64,000 nt of DNA from Microbacterium sp. LWS13-1.2 (GCF_040144835.1 NZ_CP151632.1:2480001-2544000), one strand, 5' to 3'. Positions 1-8,116 are shown, counted from the first letter of the stretch. Numbers and translations: made by a program. Notes: generated by a model not told the origin, from the letters alone.

Positions 1-677
1 GGTTCGTTGACCCCGACGATGCCGGGCGTCCGGCCGCCGGTCGAGTAGCCCGGGTGGGCGACGACGCTCGCCACGGGAACGCCCGCTGCGCGCAGGCGCC
101 GGTCGGCCTCGAAGCCCAGCGCGGCCGTGGCGACCTTCGACTGGACGTACGCGCGCCACGCGGTGTAGCCGTCGGCCAGCTGCGGGTCGACCGGGTCGTA
201 GGGCGTGAGCGACGTCGACATGCTGCCGAGCCACACCATCCGGCCCGAGGCGTCCGCCAGCGCGGTCAGCAGCTCGCCGGCGAGCGCGTAGTGGCCGAGG
301 GCATTCGTCGCGAACACGACCTCGTTGCCGTCGATCGTGGTCTCGCGGGTCTTCGGGGGGTGGACGATGCCAGCGTTCAGCAGGACGCCGTCCAGGCCGC
401 CCTTGCCGCGCACGCTCGCGGCCGCCGAGCGCACCGATGCGAGGTTGCTGGTGTCGAGGATGAGCGGCTCGGTCGCATCGGTCGCGGCATCCGGAACCCG
501 TCGGCGGATCGCCGCGCGCGCGGCCGACAGCCGGTTCGGATGGCGCGCCGACATGAGCACCTGTGCGCCCGCGCGCACCAGCTGCTCCGACGCGAAGTAG
601 CCGAGGCCGGCGTTGGATCCGGTCACGAGGTACACGCGTCCGGAGAGGTCGGGAAGGCTCCGGGGGTCCCACGTCAC
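1..677 (-). CDS. SDR family oxidoreductase, partial (C-terminus off the left edge)
   Basis: Short-chain dehydrogenase/reductase that would use NAD(P)H on an alcohol or ketone; the substrate is unknown. Translation from the GTG at 677 shows the cofactor motif TGSNAGLG near residue 17, the NAG motif in VLLNAGIVHPP, a serine in WLGSMST and the catalytic YVQSK (YxxxK). Together these make a complete Rossmann active-site set. The start GTG-ACG-TGG is chosen because the next upstream in-frame start lies directly after a stop codon and adds only unconserved residues. It is divergent from the HAD gene at 718 with only about 40 bp between them. The C-terminal part lies outside the window, so full length and substrate loop cannot be judged. 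Confidence 0.85.
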   Translation of the reverse strand, partial: MTWDPRSLPDLSGRVYLVTGSNAGLGYFASEQLVRAGAQVLMSARHPNRLSAARAAIRRRVPDAATDATEPLILDTSNLASVRSAAASVRGKGGLDGVLLNAGIVHPPKTRETTIDGNEVVFATNALGHYALAGELLTALADASGRMVWLGSMSTSLTPYDPVDPQLADGYTAWRAYVQSKVATAALGFEADRRLRAAGVPVASVVAHPGYSTGGRTPGIVGVNE

Positions 678-717
678 GGCTTCGACCCTACGCCCGCGCG
701 CCACTTAGTCTGGACGC

Positions 718-1527
718 ATGCGCACGCGGTCCGACATCGAATGCTGGCTCACCGACATGGACGGCGTGCTGGTGCATGAGAACACCCCCGTTCCCGGGGC
801 CTCCGCACTGCTGCAGCAGTGGCGCGACCAGGGCGTGCCCTTCCTCGTGCTGACCAACAACTCCATCTTCACGCCGCGGGATCTGTCGGCGCGGCTGCGC
901 GCTTCGGGGCTCATCGTTCCGGAGGAATCGATCTGGACCTCCGCGCTCGCGACCGCCGACTTCCTGCGCTCGCAGATGCCCGGCGGCACGGCGTTCGTCA
1001 TCGGCGAGGCCGGCCTCACAACAGCCCTTCACGAGGCCGGCTTCATCATGACCGAGACGAACCCCGACTACGTCGTCGTCGGCGAGACCCGCAACTACTC
1101 CTTCGAGGCGATCACCAAGGCGATCCGCTTCCTCGGCGCCGGCGCCCGCTTCATCGCGACCAATCCCGACGCGACCGGCCCGTCCACCGAGGGCGTGCTG
1201 CCCGCGACCGGCGCCATCTCGGCCCTCATCACGAAGGCGACCGGCATGGAGCCGTACGTCGTCGGCAAGCCGAACCCCATGATGTTCCGCTCCGCGCTCA
1301 ACCGCATCGGCGCGCACTCCGAGAACACCGGCATGATCGGCGACCGCATGGACACCGACGTCGTCGCCGGCATCGAGGCGGGCCTGCACACCGTGCTGGT
1401 GCTCACCGGAATCAGCGACGCGGCCGAGATCGCGCGCTACCCGTTCCGCCCCGACGAGGTGCTCGACTCGGTCGCCGACCTCCTCGACCTCGAGCCCGTC
1501 GAGTCCGAGGACCCCGAGCTGCTGTAG
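718..1527 (+). CDS. HAD-IIA family hydrolase (NagD-like phosphatase)
   Basis: A 269-residue cytosolic phosphatase of the HAD superfamily, subclass IIA. Motif I is DMDGVLVHEN near the N-terminus (nucleophile Asp13, acid/base Asp15), motif II is the LTNNS segment, and the C-terminal GKPNPMMF and MIGDRMDTDV segments supply the lysine and the metal-binding aspartates of motifs III/IV. The length matches NagD/PGP-like enzymes, which dephosphorylate small sugar or nucleotide phosphates; the substrate cannot be read from sequence. The ATG at 718 precedes the conserved core by 12 residues, as usual. It stands alone and is followed by an 80-bp repeat element. Confidence 0.9.
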   Translation: MRTRSDIECWLTDMDGVLVHENTPVPGASALLQQWRDQGVPFLVLTNNSIFTPRDLSARLRASGLIVPEESIWTSALATADFLRSQMPGGTAFVIGEAGLTTALHEAGFIMTETNPDYVVVGETRNYSFEAITKAIRFLGAGARFIATNPDATGPSTEGVLPATGAISALITKATGMEPYVVGKPNPMMFRSALNRIGAHSENTGMIGDRMDTDVVAGIEAGLHTVLVLTGISDAAEIARYPFRPDEVLDSVADLLDLEPVESEDPELL

Positions 1528-1608
1528 GCCCCGAGCGGCGGCAGCCCCAACTTCTGCTCTGACGCGCCGGCCGCGGCATCCGTCGGTCGCAGTTGAGGTG
1601 CCGCGCGT

Positions 1609-1688
1609 CCTCAGATGAGGAAACATGCCGAAATGCGGAGCGAACGGCCTGTTGAGCGCCTCATCTCGGCTCACGTCCTCAGTTGAGG
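1609..1688 (-). repeat. 80-bp inverted-repeat element, family A copy 1 (reverse orientation)
   Basis: This 80-bp intergenic unit begins with CCTCAGATGAGG and ends with CCTCAGTTGAGG, two near-palindromic 12-mers. Its reverse complement aligns with the copies at 45758, 45920 and 47149: the GAGCCGAG-N-TGAGG block follows the first box, and a CGCATTTCGGC block precedes the last box. An extra half-box AGTTGAGG lies at 1591-1598. It sits between the tail-to-tail HAD and aldo/keto reductase genes, so it could also act as a terminator or RNA-stability hairpin. I see no target-site duplication. Confidence 0.8.
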
Positions 1689-1709
1689 AGCGGATGCCGC
1701 AGCCCTCCT

Positions 1710-2840
1710 CTACGCCAGCTCGAGACCCGCGCGCAGTTCCGCGTCCAGCACGAGGTCCGCCCCGTCCAGGCGCGTGCGCACCTCGGGGTCGAGCACCAGG
1801 TCTGCCGCGGCGAGCGCCTCTTCGAGCTGGGCGACGCTCGAGATGCCGACCACCGGGATCACCGGCACCGGCCCCCCGAGCAGCCACGCGAGCGCGACCT
1901 GGTTGGGGGGCGCGCCGATCTCGGCGGCGACGTCGTGCAGCACGCGCACACGCTCACGGTTCGACGCGTGGCGCATCGGCGCCCACAGCGGCTTGTCGTC
2001 GCGCGTGAACGCCCCCTGGTGCAGCGGCGAGTATGCGGTGACGGTGAGCGGCGGGCGGCTGTCGACGCCCGCGGCGGCGCCTGCGCCTGCCCCTGCCCCG
2101 GCGCCTGCGCCTGCGCCTGCCCCGGCGCCTGCCCCTGCCCCGGCGCCTGCGCCTGCGCCTGCGCCTGCGGCCAGCGAATCGACGTAGTCCAGAAGCTCGA
2201 CCGACACGTCGTTCGTGCGCCCGGCTGCCGGGCTCGGGTAGACGTAGCTGTAGCCCTGCTGCACTACACCGTACGGGTCGACGCCCTGGCGCAGCGCCTC
2301 CTCGCGCGCTTCGACGAGACGCCAGAGCGCGACGTTCGAGATGCCCGCGATGCCGACGAGTCCCTCGCGCTGCAGCTGCCCGAAGGCGGCGACGGTCTCT
2401 GCGATCGGCGTCTCGCGGTCGTCGACGTGCCCGTACAGCACGTCGAGGTGGTCGATGCCGAGGTGCTGCAGGCTGAGGCGCGCCTCGCGCGCGACGACCT
2501 CGGCCGAGAGTCCCTGGAAGTTCGTCGGCTCGACGGTCTGCAGCGGCAGTGCGGGGTCCTTCTTCGCAGCACCGAGCTTGGTGGCCAGGCGCACGTCGCC
2601 GAGGCCGCCGCGGCGGCGGATCCACTCCCCGAGCACGTCCTCGCTGTCGCGGCCGTGGCCGCCGACCCAGACGCTGTAATTGTTCGCGGTGTCGACGAAG
2701 GTGCCGCCCGCGTCGGCGAACCGGTCGAGGATGGCGAGGGATGTCGCGGTGTCGGTGCGTGTGCCGAAGAACATGGTGCCGAGGCACAGGGTCGAGACCT
2801 CGAAAGAAGTCGACCCGTTGGAGATGGTGCGGTACTGCAT
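1710..2840 (-). CDS. Aldo/keto reductase with an Ala-Gly repeat insertion
   Basis: NADPH-dependent aldo/keto reductase, 376 residues. The TIM-barrel motifs are present: TLCLGTMFFGT, then FVDTANNYSVWVGG with the Asp and Tyr of the active site, LATKLG with the Lys, and HLDVLYGHVDD in the position of the catalytic His. The C-terminal VIPVVGISSVAQLEEALAA matches the NADP-binding end. The start at 2840 is fixed by AGGAAAGGG just upstream. Around residues 225-260, before the TAYSPL strand, an alternating Ala-Gly stretch is encoded by a six-base repeat that family members normally lack. It is divergent from the MocR regulator at 2916 and probably controlled by it. Confidence 0.88.
   Translation of the reverse strand: MQYRTISNGSTSFEVSTLCLGTMFFGTRTDTATSLAILDRFADAGGTFVDTANNYSVWVGGHGRDSEDVLGEWIRRRGGLGDVRLATKLGAAKKDPALPLQTVEPTNFQGLSAEVVAREARLSLQHLGIDHLDVLYGHVDDRETPIAETVAAFGQLQREGLVGIAGISNVALWRLVEAREEALRQGVDPYGVVQQGYSYVYPSPAAGRTNDVSVELLDYVDSLAAGAGAGAGAGAGAGAGAGAGAGAGAGAGAGAAAGVDSRPPLTVTAYSPLHQGAFTRDDKPLWAPMRHASNRERVRVLHDVAAEIGAPPNQVALAWLLGGPVPVIPVVGISSVAQLEEALAAADLVLDPEVRTRLDGADLVLDAELRAGLELA
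2076..2172 (-). repeat. Hexanucleotide repeat encoding about 16 Ala-Gly dipeptides
   Basis: Roughly 97 bp of degenerate GCGCCT/GCCCCG units lie inside the aldo/keto reductase and read in frame as Ala-Gly repeats on the minus strand. The unit is a multiple of three, so copy-number change would keep the frame and lengthen or shorten a surface loop. Confidence 0.85.
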
Positions 2841-2870
2841 GGCGTTCCCTTTCCTGAGTTGGTGGGGGTG

Positions 2871-2901
2871 CTCCCATCGTGAGACCTGAGCGGTCTGGGA
2901 G
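2871..2901. promoter_or_regulatory. Inverted repeats in the divergent promoter region (candidate MocR operator)
   Basis: AGACC-TGAGC-GGTCT (2882-2896) is a perfect 5-bp inverted repeat. It is flanked by CTCCCA (2871-2876) and TGGGAG (2896-2901). It lies in the 75-bp gap between the divergent aldo/keto reductase and MocR genes, about 15 bp before the MocR start, so both genes could be controlled from it. This is an inference from position and symmetry only. Confidence 0.45.
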
Positions 2902-2915
2902 TACGATCCGATTCC

Positions 2916-4355
2916 ATGGCAGAAGTCCAGACCAATCCGGTCGCGTGGGAGACCCTGCTCGATCTCTCGGCCTACGACGGTCCCCGCCACGTCCGGCTCG
3001 AGCTGGCGGTGCGGGATGCCGTGGCCACCGGCAGGCTGCCCGCCGGCGCGGCGCTTCCCCCCAGCCGGCTGCTCGCGGCATCTCTGGGCGTCTCGCGGTG
3101 GGTGGTGACCGAGGTGTACGGGCGTCTCACCGCCGAGGGCATCCTCGACGCCCGCACCGGTTCGGGCACCAGAGTCGCGACGCGCATCAGCGTCGCGGCG
3201 ACACGTCGCGAGCCCCCGCCCGTCGCGCCGCAGCGGCGGCCGCGCTTCGACCTCGCGCCGGGCGTTCCCGACCTGCGGCACGCGCCGCGCGCGCTGTGGT
3301 TGCGCGCCCTGAGCGAGGCGCTGGCCGACACTCCCGACGCCGAGCTGTTCCGGCTCGACGGCGACGTCCCGTCTGCCCGCGGCGCGCTCGCCGCATACCT
3401 GTCGCGCGCGCGCTTCGCGAGGGCGGATGCCGACGCCGTCGTCGTCACGCACGGCGCCGCCGACGGCATGCGGCGACTGGCCCGCGCGCTCCGCGGGCTG
3501 GGACACCGCGCCCTCCTCGTCGAGGATCCGTCATGGCAGCGCATGCGGCAGGTCGCTGCGGCCGAGGGCCTCGGCTCCGTGCCCGTCCGCGTCGACGAGC
3601 ACGGCGTCGACGTCGACGCGCTGCTGGCGGCATCCGTCCGCACCGGCGCGCGCGCCGCGCTCGTGACGCCGGCGCACCAGTTCCCCGTCGGCGTGCCGCT
3701 GTCGGCCGAGCGGCGCGAGGGTCTGATCGCGTGGGCGCGAGAGCGCGACGGGGTCGTCATCGAGGACGACTACGACGCGGAGTTCCGCTACGACCGCCGG
3801 CCGATCGGCGCACTGCAGGCCATGGCCCCCGACCGGGTGGTGCTCGCCGGCAGCCTCAGCAAGACGGCGACCCCGGCGCTCGGCATCGGATGGCTGGTGC
3901 TGCCGCCGTGGCTGCGCGATGACGTGCGCGACGCCGGAGCGGCCACGCCCTCGACGATCGACCAGCTCGCGCTCACCCGCTTCCTCGCAGCGGGCAGCCT
4001 CGATCGACACCTGCGCGGCGCCCGTGCGCGCTACCGGCGCCGGCGCGAGGCGCTGCTCGCGGCGCTCGCGCACCGCCTGCCCGAATGCCGAGTGTCGGGC
4101 ATCGCGGCCGGGCTGCACCTCGTGCTCGATCTGCCTCCCGGCGTGCGCGCAGCCGACGTGGTCCGCGCCGGAGCCGCGTACGACGTCGCACTCACCGATA
4201 TCCGCCGCTACCGCGTCTCGCCCGACGTGCCCGCACCGGAGCGACTCGTGCTCGGCTACGGCGACCTCGCCGACCCGCTCGTCGACGAGGCCGTGAGCCT
4301 TCTCGCCGCCGCCGTCCGCGATCTCGCCGCCCGCGGCGTCGGCGCCTCTCGATAG
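2916..4355 (+). CDS. MocR/PdxR-family transcriptional regulator
   Basis: A 479-residue chimera of a GntR-type winged helix and a fold-type I aminotransferase. The N-terminal 75 residues carry the wHTH (LPPSRLLAASLGVSRWVVTEVYGRLTAEGIL). The rest is the aminotransferase-like domain, with the DDYDAEFRYDRRP block and the PLP lysine in SLSKTATPALGIGW (about Lys316). MocR proteins bind PLP or an amino-compound adduct and usually regulate a divergent gene. Here that is the aldo/keto reductase, with an inverted repeat between them. Pyridoxal reductases are aldo/keto reductases, so a role in vitamin B6 metabolism is possible but is an inference. Confidence 0.92.
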   Translation: MAEVQTNPVAWETLLDLSAYDGPRHVRLELAVRDAVATGRLPAGAALPPSRLLAASLGVSRWVVTEVYGRLTAEGILDARTGSGTRVATRISVAATRREPPPVAPQRRPRFDLAPGVPDLRHAPRALWLRALSEALADTPDAELFRLDGDVPSARGALAAYLSRARFARADADAVVVTHGAADGMRRLARALRGLGHRALLVEDPSWQRMRQVAAAEGLGSVPVRVDEHGVDVDALLAASVRTGARAALVTPAHQFPVGVPLSAERREGLIAWARERDGVVIEDDYDAEFRYDRRPIGALQAMAPDRVVLAGSLSKTATPALGIGWLVLPPWLRDDVRDAGAATPSTIDQLALTRFLAAGSLDRHLRGARARYRRRREALLAALAHRLPECRVSGIAAGLHLVLDLPPGVRAADVVRAGAAYDVALTDIRRYRVSPDVPAPERLVLGYGDLADPLVDEAVSLLAAAVRDLAARGVGASR

Positions 4356-4364
4356 GGTCGCCGC

Positions 4365-4937
4365 ATGGGTGCGCTCGACGACGGCGAGATGGTGGAGGCA
4401 GCGGATGCCGCGGCGTGGCGTGCGTGGCTGGACGCGAACCATCGCACGTCCAAGGGTGCGTGGCTGGTGCGGGCACGGCCGGGTTCGGACCTCGAGTTCG
4501 TCGCCTACGAGGACGCGATCCAGCAGGCGCTGTGCTTCGGCTGGATCGACGGCCCCGTGCGCTCGTTCGATGAGCGCCGCGGCGGGTTGTGGTTCGCCCC
4601 GCGACGCCCCTCGAGCGGCTGGGCGGCGACCAACAAGGCGCGGGTCGCGCAGCTCGAGGCCGACGGCCTGCTCATGGAAGCCGGCATCCGTGCCATCGAA
4701 CTCGCCCAGCAGAACGGATCGTGGACCGTGCTCGACAACGCCGAGGCGCTGCGCGAGCCCGACGACCTCGCCGCGGCCCTCGACGCGGTCCCGACCGCGC
4801 GCAGCGCATGGGACGCCTTCCCGCCCTCGACCCGCAAGATCGGCATCGCGAGCGTCGACGCGGCCCGCCGGGCCGAGACGCGCGCCGCGCGCATCGCGAA
4901 GGTCGTCGCGGATGCCGCTGAGGGGAGGCGCCCGTGA
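4365..4937 (+). CDS. YdeI/OmpD-associated family protein
   Basis: A 190-residue soluble protein of the YdeI family, marked by the N-terminal block AWLDANHRTSKGAWLV, then YEDAIQQALCFGWIDG and the basic RRPSSGWAATNKARV segment, and ending in a TRKIGIASV-type helix. E. coli YdeI is linked to polymyxin and stress resistance, but the molecular role of the family is unclear. It starts 9 bp after the MocR gene and its stop overlaps the next start, so the three genes from 2916 probably form one transcript. Confidence 0.82.
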   Translation: MGALDDGEMVEAADAAAWRAWLDANHRTSKGAWLVRARPGSDLEFVAYEDAIQQALCFGWIDGPVRSFDERRGGLWFAPRRPSSGWAATNKARVAQLEADGLLMEAGIRAIELAQQNGSWTVLDNAEALREPDDLAAALDAVPTARSAWDAFPPSTRKIGIASVDAARRAETRAARIAKVVADAAEGRRP

Positions 4938-5047
4938 TCTCGTCCGCCGAGCAGACGCTGCTGCTCTCGATCTCCGCGCTCATCGCGCTGACCGCGCTGG
5001 TCGTCGTGGTCTGGCAGCTGTGGCGCGGGCGCGGACGAGGCGACTGA
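4934..5047 (+). CDS. Small single-pass membrane protein (37 aa)
   Basis: A GTG at 4934 overlaps the stop of the YdeI-like gene as GTGA, the classic translational-coupling arrangement. It encodes 37 residues: a short polar start (MISSAEQ), one hydrophobic helix of about 20 residues and a basic tail WRGRGRGD. The inside-positive tail suggests a cytosolic C-terminus. No function is recognised. It ends 8 bp before the stop of the convergent sigma factor gene. Confidence 0.65.
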   Translation: MISSAEQTLLLSISALIALTALVVVVWQLWRGRGRGD

Positions 5048-5055
5048 TCAGGCGA

Positions 5056-5943
5056 TCAGCGCCCGACCTCCGCCTCCACATCGAGCCACCCGAGCTTGTC
5101 GGGGTTCGCGATCGAGTAGATCCGCGTGATGCGCCCGCCCTCGACGGTCAGGCTGACGACGCCGGCGAGCTGACCGTCGAGCTCCACCCGGATCCCCGGC
5201 TGGCCGTTGACCCAGGTCGCCGACGCGACGAGCGTGCCCTCGAGCTTCGACATGCCGCCGATGAGGTAGCGCGCGAGGCGCTCCGCGCCGACGACCGGAC
5301 GCCGCGCGGCACCCCGCACCTTGCCGCCGCCGTCGGCGACCGACACGACTTCGGGCGCGAGCACGTCCATCAGCCCCTGCAGGTCGCCCGTGTTGAGCGC
5401 CGCGACGAGCCGCTCTACCGCCTCCTCGTGCTCCGCGGGCACCACGCGCACACGCGGTCGCCGGGCGGCGACATGGTCCTTCGCCCGGTGCGCGATCTGC
5501 CGCACGGCCGCAGGCGTCTTGCCCACGGCATCCGCGATCTCGTCGTACGGCACGTCGAACACCTCGCGCAGGACGAACACGGCGCGCTCGGCGGGGCCGA
5601 GCGTCTCGAGCACGGTGAGCATCGCGATCGAGAGGTTCTCGGCGAGCTCGACGTCTTCCGCCACGTCAGGGCTCGTGAGCAGCGGTTCGGGGAGCCACTC
5701 GCCCACGTAGTCCTCTCGGCGCCGCGACACCGTGCGCAGGTGGTTGAGCGCCTGGCGCGTCACGATGCGCACGAGGTAGGCGCGCGGCTCCTGCACGTTC
5801 GCGTGGTCCACCGCGGCCCAGCGCAGCCACGACTCCTGCAGCACGTCCTCGGCGTCGGCGGCCGAGCCGAGCATCTCGTACGCCACCGTGAAGAGCAGGT
5901 TGCGATGCTCCACGAACGGATCGTCGAGGTGGGCGGTGCTCAT
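5056..5943 (-). CDS. ECF41-family RNA polymerase sigma factor (SigJ-like)
   Basis: A 295-residue extracytoplasmic-function sigma factor. Region 2 spans about residues 10-75 (FTVAYEMLGSAADAEDVLQESWLRW) and region 4 about 110-160 (LGPAERAVFVLREVFDVPYDEIA). A C-terminal SnoaL-like domain of about 110 residues follows. The family signatures WLPEP in the linker, DGGGK in the extension and NPDKL near the end are all present and define ECF41. In that family the fused domain replaces an anti-sigma factor and tunes activity. The partner carboxymuconolactone-decarboxylase-family gene lies 10 bp upstream on the same strand, preceded by an ECF41-type promoter, so this gene is likely autoregulated through read-through. 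Confidence 0.93.
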   Translation of the reverse strand: MSTAHLDDPFVEHRNLLFTVAYEMLGSAADAEDVLQESWLRWAAVDHANVQEPRAYLVRIVTRQALNHLRTVSRRREDYVGEWLPEPLLTSPDVAEDVELAENLSIAMLTVLETLGPAERAVFVLREVFDVPYDEIADAVGKTPAAVRQIAHRAKDHVAARRPRVRVVPAEHEEAVERLVAALNTGDLQGLMDVLAPEVVSVADGGGKVRGAARRPVVGAERLARYLIGGMSKLEGTLVASATWVNGQPGIRVELDGQLAGVVSLTVEGGRITRIYSIANPDKLGWLDVEAEVGR

Positions 5944-5953
5944 GACGGCGAGC

Positions 5954-6544
5954 CTACGCGCGGGCCGCGACGGCCGGTCGCTGGGCCAGGGGCGGCAGAC
6001 CGCAGGAGTCCGCGAACTGCTCGGAGCGGATGCCGAGCGCCACGTTCATGCGGGCCGACATGTTCATGAACGCGACGCGTGCCGCGAGCTCGATGAGTCC
6101 CGCCTCTCCGAGCTGGGCGAGCAGCGCGTCGGACAGCTCGTCGGTCACCGCCGGCGGCGTCTGGCTCGCAGCCTCGGCGTACTCCATGACCTGACGCTCG
6201 AGCGGCGTGAAGACCGCAGATTCGCGCCAGCGCGGGACCTCGCGGACCTTGGCGGCGTCGACGCCGCGGTTGTGCGACGCGAAGTAGTTGAAGTCGAGGC
6301 AGAAGCTGCAGCCGATGGTCGCCGCTGCCGCCATTGCGGCGTACGTCGCCAGGTCCGGGTCGAGCTCGTGCCAGTGCTCGACCTTCTGCCCGATGCCCAT
6401 CGCGTCCTTCATCACGGCCTTGTGGTGCCACAGCACGCCGACCGAGTCGGGCACACGGCCGATCATCTTCCGGGCGGCCGCCTTGACCAGGGCGCCGTAG
6501 ACGCCGTTGACCTCGGTCGCGGGGATGCGGGTCGTCGCAGTCAT
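5954..6544 (-). CDS. Carboxymuconolactone decarboxylase family (AhpD-like) protein, ECF41 partner
   Basis: A 196-residue all-helical AhpD-like protein with the redox motif CSFC in TIGCSFCLDFNYF (about residue 86) and a downstream His in YFASHNRG. Such proteins act as peroxidase partners or decarboxylases; the substrate is not known here. The start at 6544 has a strong GGAGGAAGAC ribosome binding site. It is the standard neighbour and target of ECF41 sigma factors, and the sigma gene follows directly. The upstream region carries the ECF41 promoter signature. Confidence 0.88.
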   Translation of the reverse strand: MTATTRIPATEVNGVYGALVKAAARKMIGRVPDSVGVLWHHKAVMKDAMGIGQKVEHWHELDPDLATYAAMAAAATIGCSFCLDFNYFASHNRGVDAAKVREVPRWRESAVFTPLERQVMEYAEAASQTPPAVTDELSDALLAQLGEAGLIELAARVAFMNMSARMNVALGIRSEQFADSCGLPPLAQRPAVAARA

Positions 6545-6584
6545 GTCTTCCTCCGTGTCGTGGGAACGAGTCCTTCGACATGGA

Positions 6585-6611
6585 GACACCGGCCGGCGCC
6601 GCCCTGTGACA
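6585..6611 (-). promoter_or_regulatory. ECF41-type promoter for the AhpD-like gene and sigma factor
   Basis: Reading the minus strand, TGTCACA (6611-6605) is followed by exactly 16 bp and then TGTC (6588-6585). The published ECF41 consensus is TGTCACA-N16-CGTC, so this site matches at 10 of 11 positions. It ends about 40 bp before the ATG of the AhpD-like gene and lies after the pyrE stop codon, so it separates the two transcripts. Confidence 0.75.
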
Positions 6612-6627
6612 TCCCGGCCAAAAAGAA

Positions 6628-7206
6628 CTACTGGGGTTCGAGCCCGAGGTCGTCGAGGTCGATCGCCGCCAGCCACTGCAGGCCCTCGGCCTCGACGGCG
6701 GCCTGGGCCCCGGTCTTGCGGTCGACGATGACGGCGACGGCCACGGGCTCCGCTCCCTCGCGGCGCAGCGCCTCGACGGCCTTGAGCGCGGACTGACCCG
6801 TGGTCGAGGTGTCTTCGAGCACGACGACACGCTTGCCCGCGACATCCGCCCCCTCCACCTGGCGCCCGCGGCCGTGGTCCTTGGGCTCCTTGCGCACGAC
6901 GAACGCGTCGAGCGGCTTGTGGGTGCGGGCGGACTCGTGCATCACGGCGTTCGCGATGGGGTCGGCGCCGAGCGTGAGCCCGCCGACCGCGACGATGCCG
7001 TCGACGTCGCGGATGAGGTCGAGCATGATGCGTCCGATGGACGGCGCCGCCCGGTGGTCGAGGGTGAGCTTGCGCATGTCGACGTAGTACGTCGCCTTCT
7101 TGCCGCTCGAGAGCGTGAAGTCCCCGTGGAACACCGCCTCGTCCTGGATGAGGGCGATCAGGTACTGGCGATCGGCTTCGAGCGCGGGCGTGGAGGCGAC
7201 GGTCAT
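6628..7206 (-). CDS. pyrE: Orotate phosphoribosyltransferase
   Basis: Converts orotate and PRPP to OMP, the penultimate step of pyrimidine synthesis. At 192 residues it has the normal length. Visible motifs are the substrate loop FTLSSGKKATYYVDMRKLTLD, the flexible-loop segment VVRKEPKDHGRGRQVEG and the PRPP-binding site VVVLEDTSTTGQSAL. The ATG at 7206 is 26 residues before the conserved LSSGKK block. It stands apart from other pyr genes and is the last gene before the ECF41 promoter on this strand. Confidence 0.95.
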   Translation of the reverse strand: MTVASTPALEADRQYLIALIQDEAVFHGDFTLSSGKKATYYVDMRKLTLDHRAAPSIGRIMLDLIRDVDGIVAVGGLTLGADPIANAVMHESARTHKPLDAFVVRKEPKDHGRGRQVEGADVAGKRVVVLEDTSTTGQSALKAVEALRREGAEPVAVAVIVDRKTGAQAAVEAEGLQWLAAIDLDDLGLEPQ

Positions 7207-7236
7207 GACAGTGAGTCTACGGATGCCGCGGGCCAG

Positions 7237-8073
7237 TCACCCGGGCAGAGCCCGGCCCGTGAGCGCGGCGGCGCCCCGCGCTTCGGCGGCCGGCAGGACG
7301 GCGTCGCGCCGCGCGTCGGGCCCGGTCGCGCCGGGAGGGAGGAGCGCTGCGACCGCCCGTGTCACCGCCGGGTCATCGGCGCCGGCGGCCAGCGCGGCGG
7401 TACGGCCGAGCGCCAGGTTCGCAGCTGCCGCCGTGCCGGCGTCGGCCGAGGCCGCGAGGCGCTCCAGCGACGGCGCGGCGGCGCCGATCACCCCGGCGCC
7501 GAGGAGGCTCTGCAGCACGTCGCGGTTCGCGAGGCCGGCCGCGGCGTCGGCGTCGGCGTCGGAGGGGGCGGTGCGCACGAGTTCCACCGGCTGCGCTTGG
7601 ACCGTCTCACCGGGGCGCGCGGCGAACCGCGCGGTCACCACGTACCGGCCGAGGACAGGGAACAGCGGTGCGCTGCCCGAGGCGAGCAGCGGCACCGATG
7701 CGACGAGGCGCTCACCTGCCGCGAGCTCGACCGAGCGCGGCGCGGAGTCGACCGGCCACGGCCATGTCGCTCGCAGCGGCGGCCGGCCCGGCGCGGCGAC
7801 GTCGATCTCGAGGTCGCCCTCGACGAGGTTCAGCCGCGCGCTGACCGTCACGGCCGCGCGCGCGACCAGCTCCACGTCCGCGAACGCGATGCGATCGAGC
7901 GGAACGGTCCACGCGCCCGCTGCACTCGCCCGCCCGTCGCTGTCCGGCGCGGTCCCAGGAGCGTCTTCGCGAGCCGCCCCGAGCGCGTCGCCGGAAGCCG
8001 CCCCGCGCACGGGCTCGGTCGCAGCCGGCCGGAGCCGCAACTCCAGCCCGCTGCCGTCTGCGAGAGGTGTCAC
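7237..8073 (-). CDS. Uncharacterised Ala-rich protein downstream of the metzincin-like gene
   Basis: A 278-residue protein I do not recognise. The first half (about residues 50-150) looks beta-rich, with WTVPLDRIAFADVELVARAAV and LGRYVVTARFAARPGE, as in immunoglobulin-like or CARDB-type folds. The second half is Ala-rich and helical (LANRDVLQSLLGAGVIGAAAPSL and similar), resembling HEAT-like repeats. The GTG at 8073 is chosen over a longer in-frame start at 8154 because AAGGA sits 7 bp before it and because the longer form would run through a repeat element. There is no signal peptide or membrane segment. Its place directly after the protease-like gene suggests a shared function. Confidence 0.6.
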   Translation of the reverse strand: MTPLADGSGLELRLRPAATEPVRGAASGDALGAAREDAPGTAPDSDGRASAAGAWTVPLDRIAFADVELVARAAVTVSARLNLVEGDLEIDVAAPGRPPLRATWPWPVDSAPRSVELAAGERLVASVPLLASGSAPLFPVLGRYVVTARFAARPGETVQAQPVELVRTAPSDADADAAAGLANRDVLQSLLGAGVIGAAAPSLERLAASADAGTAAAANLALGRTAALAAGADDPAVTRAVAALLPPGATGPDARRDAVLPAAEARGAAALTGRALPG

Positions 8074-8116
8074 GGCTCGATCCTTCCCCTGGGAGGGCTC
8101 CGTGTCACCCTCCACA

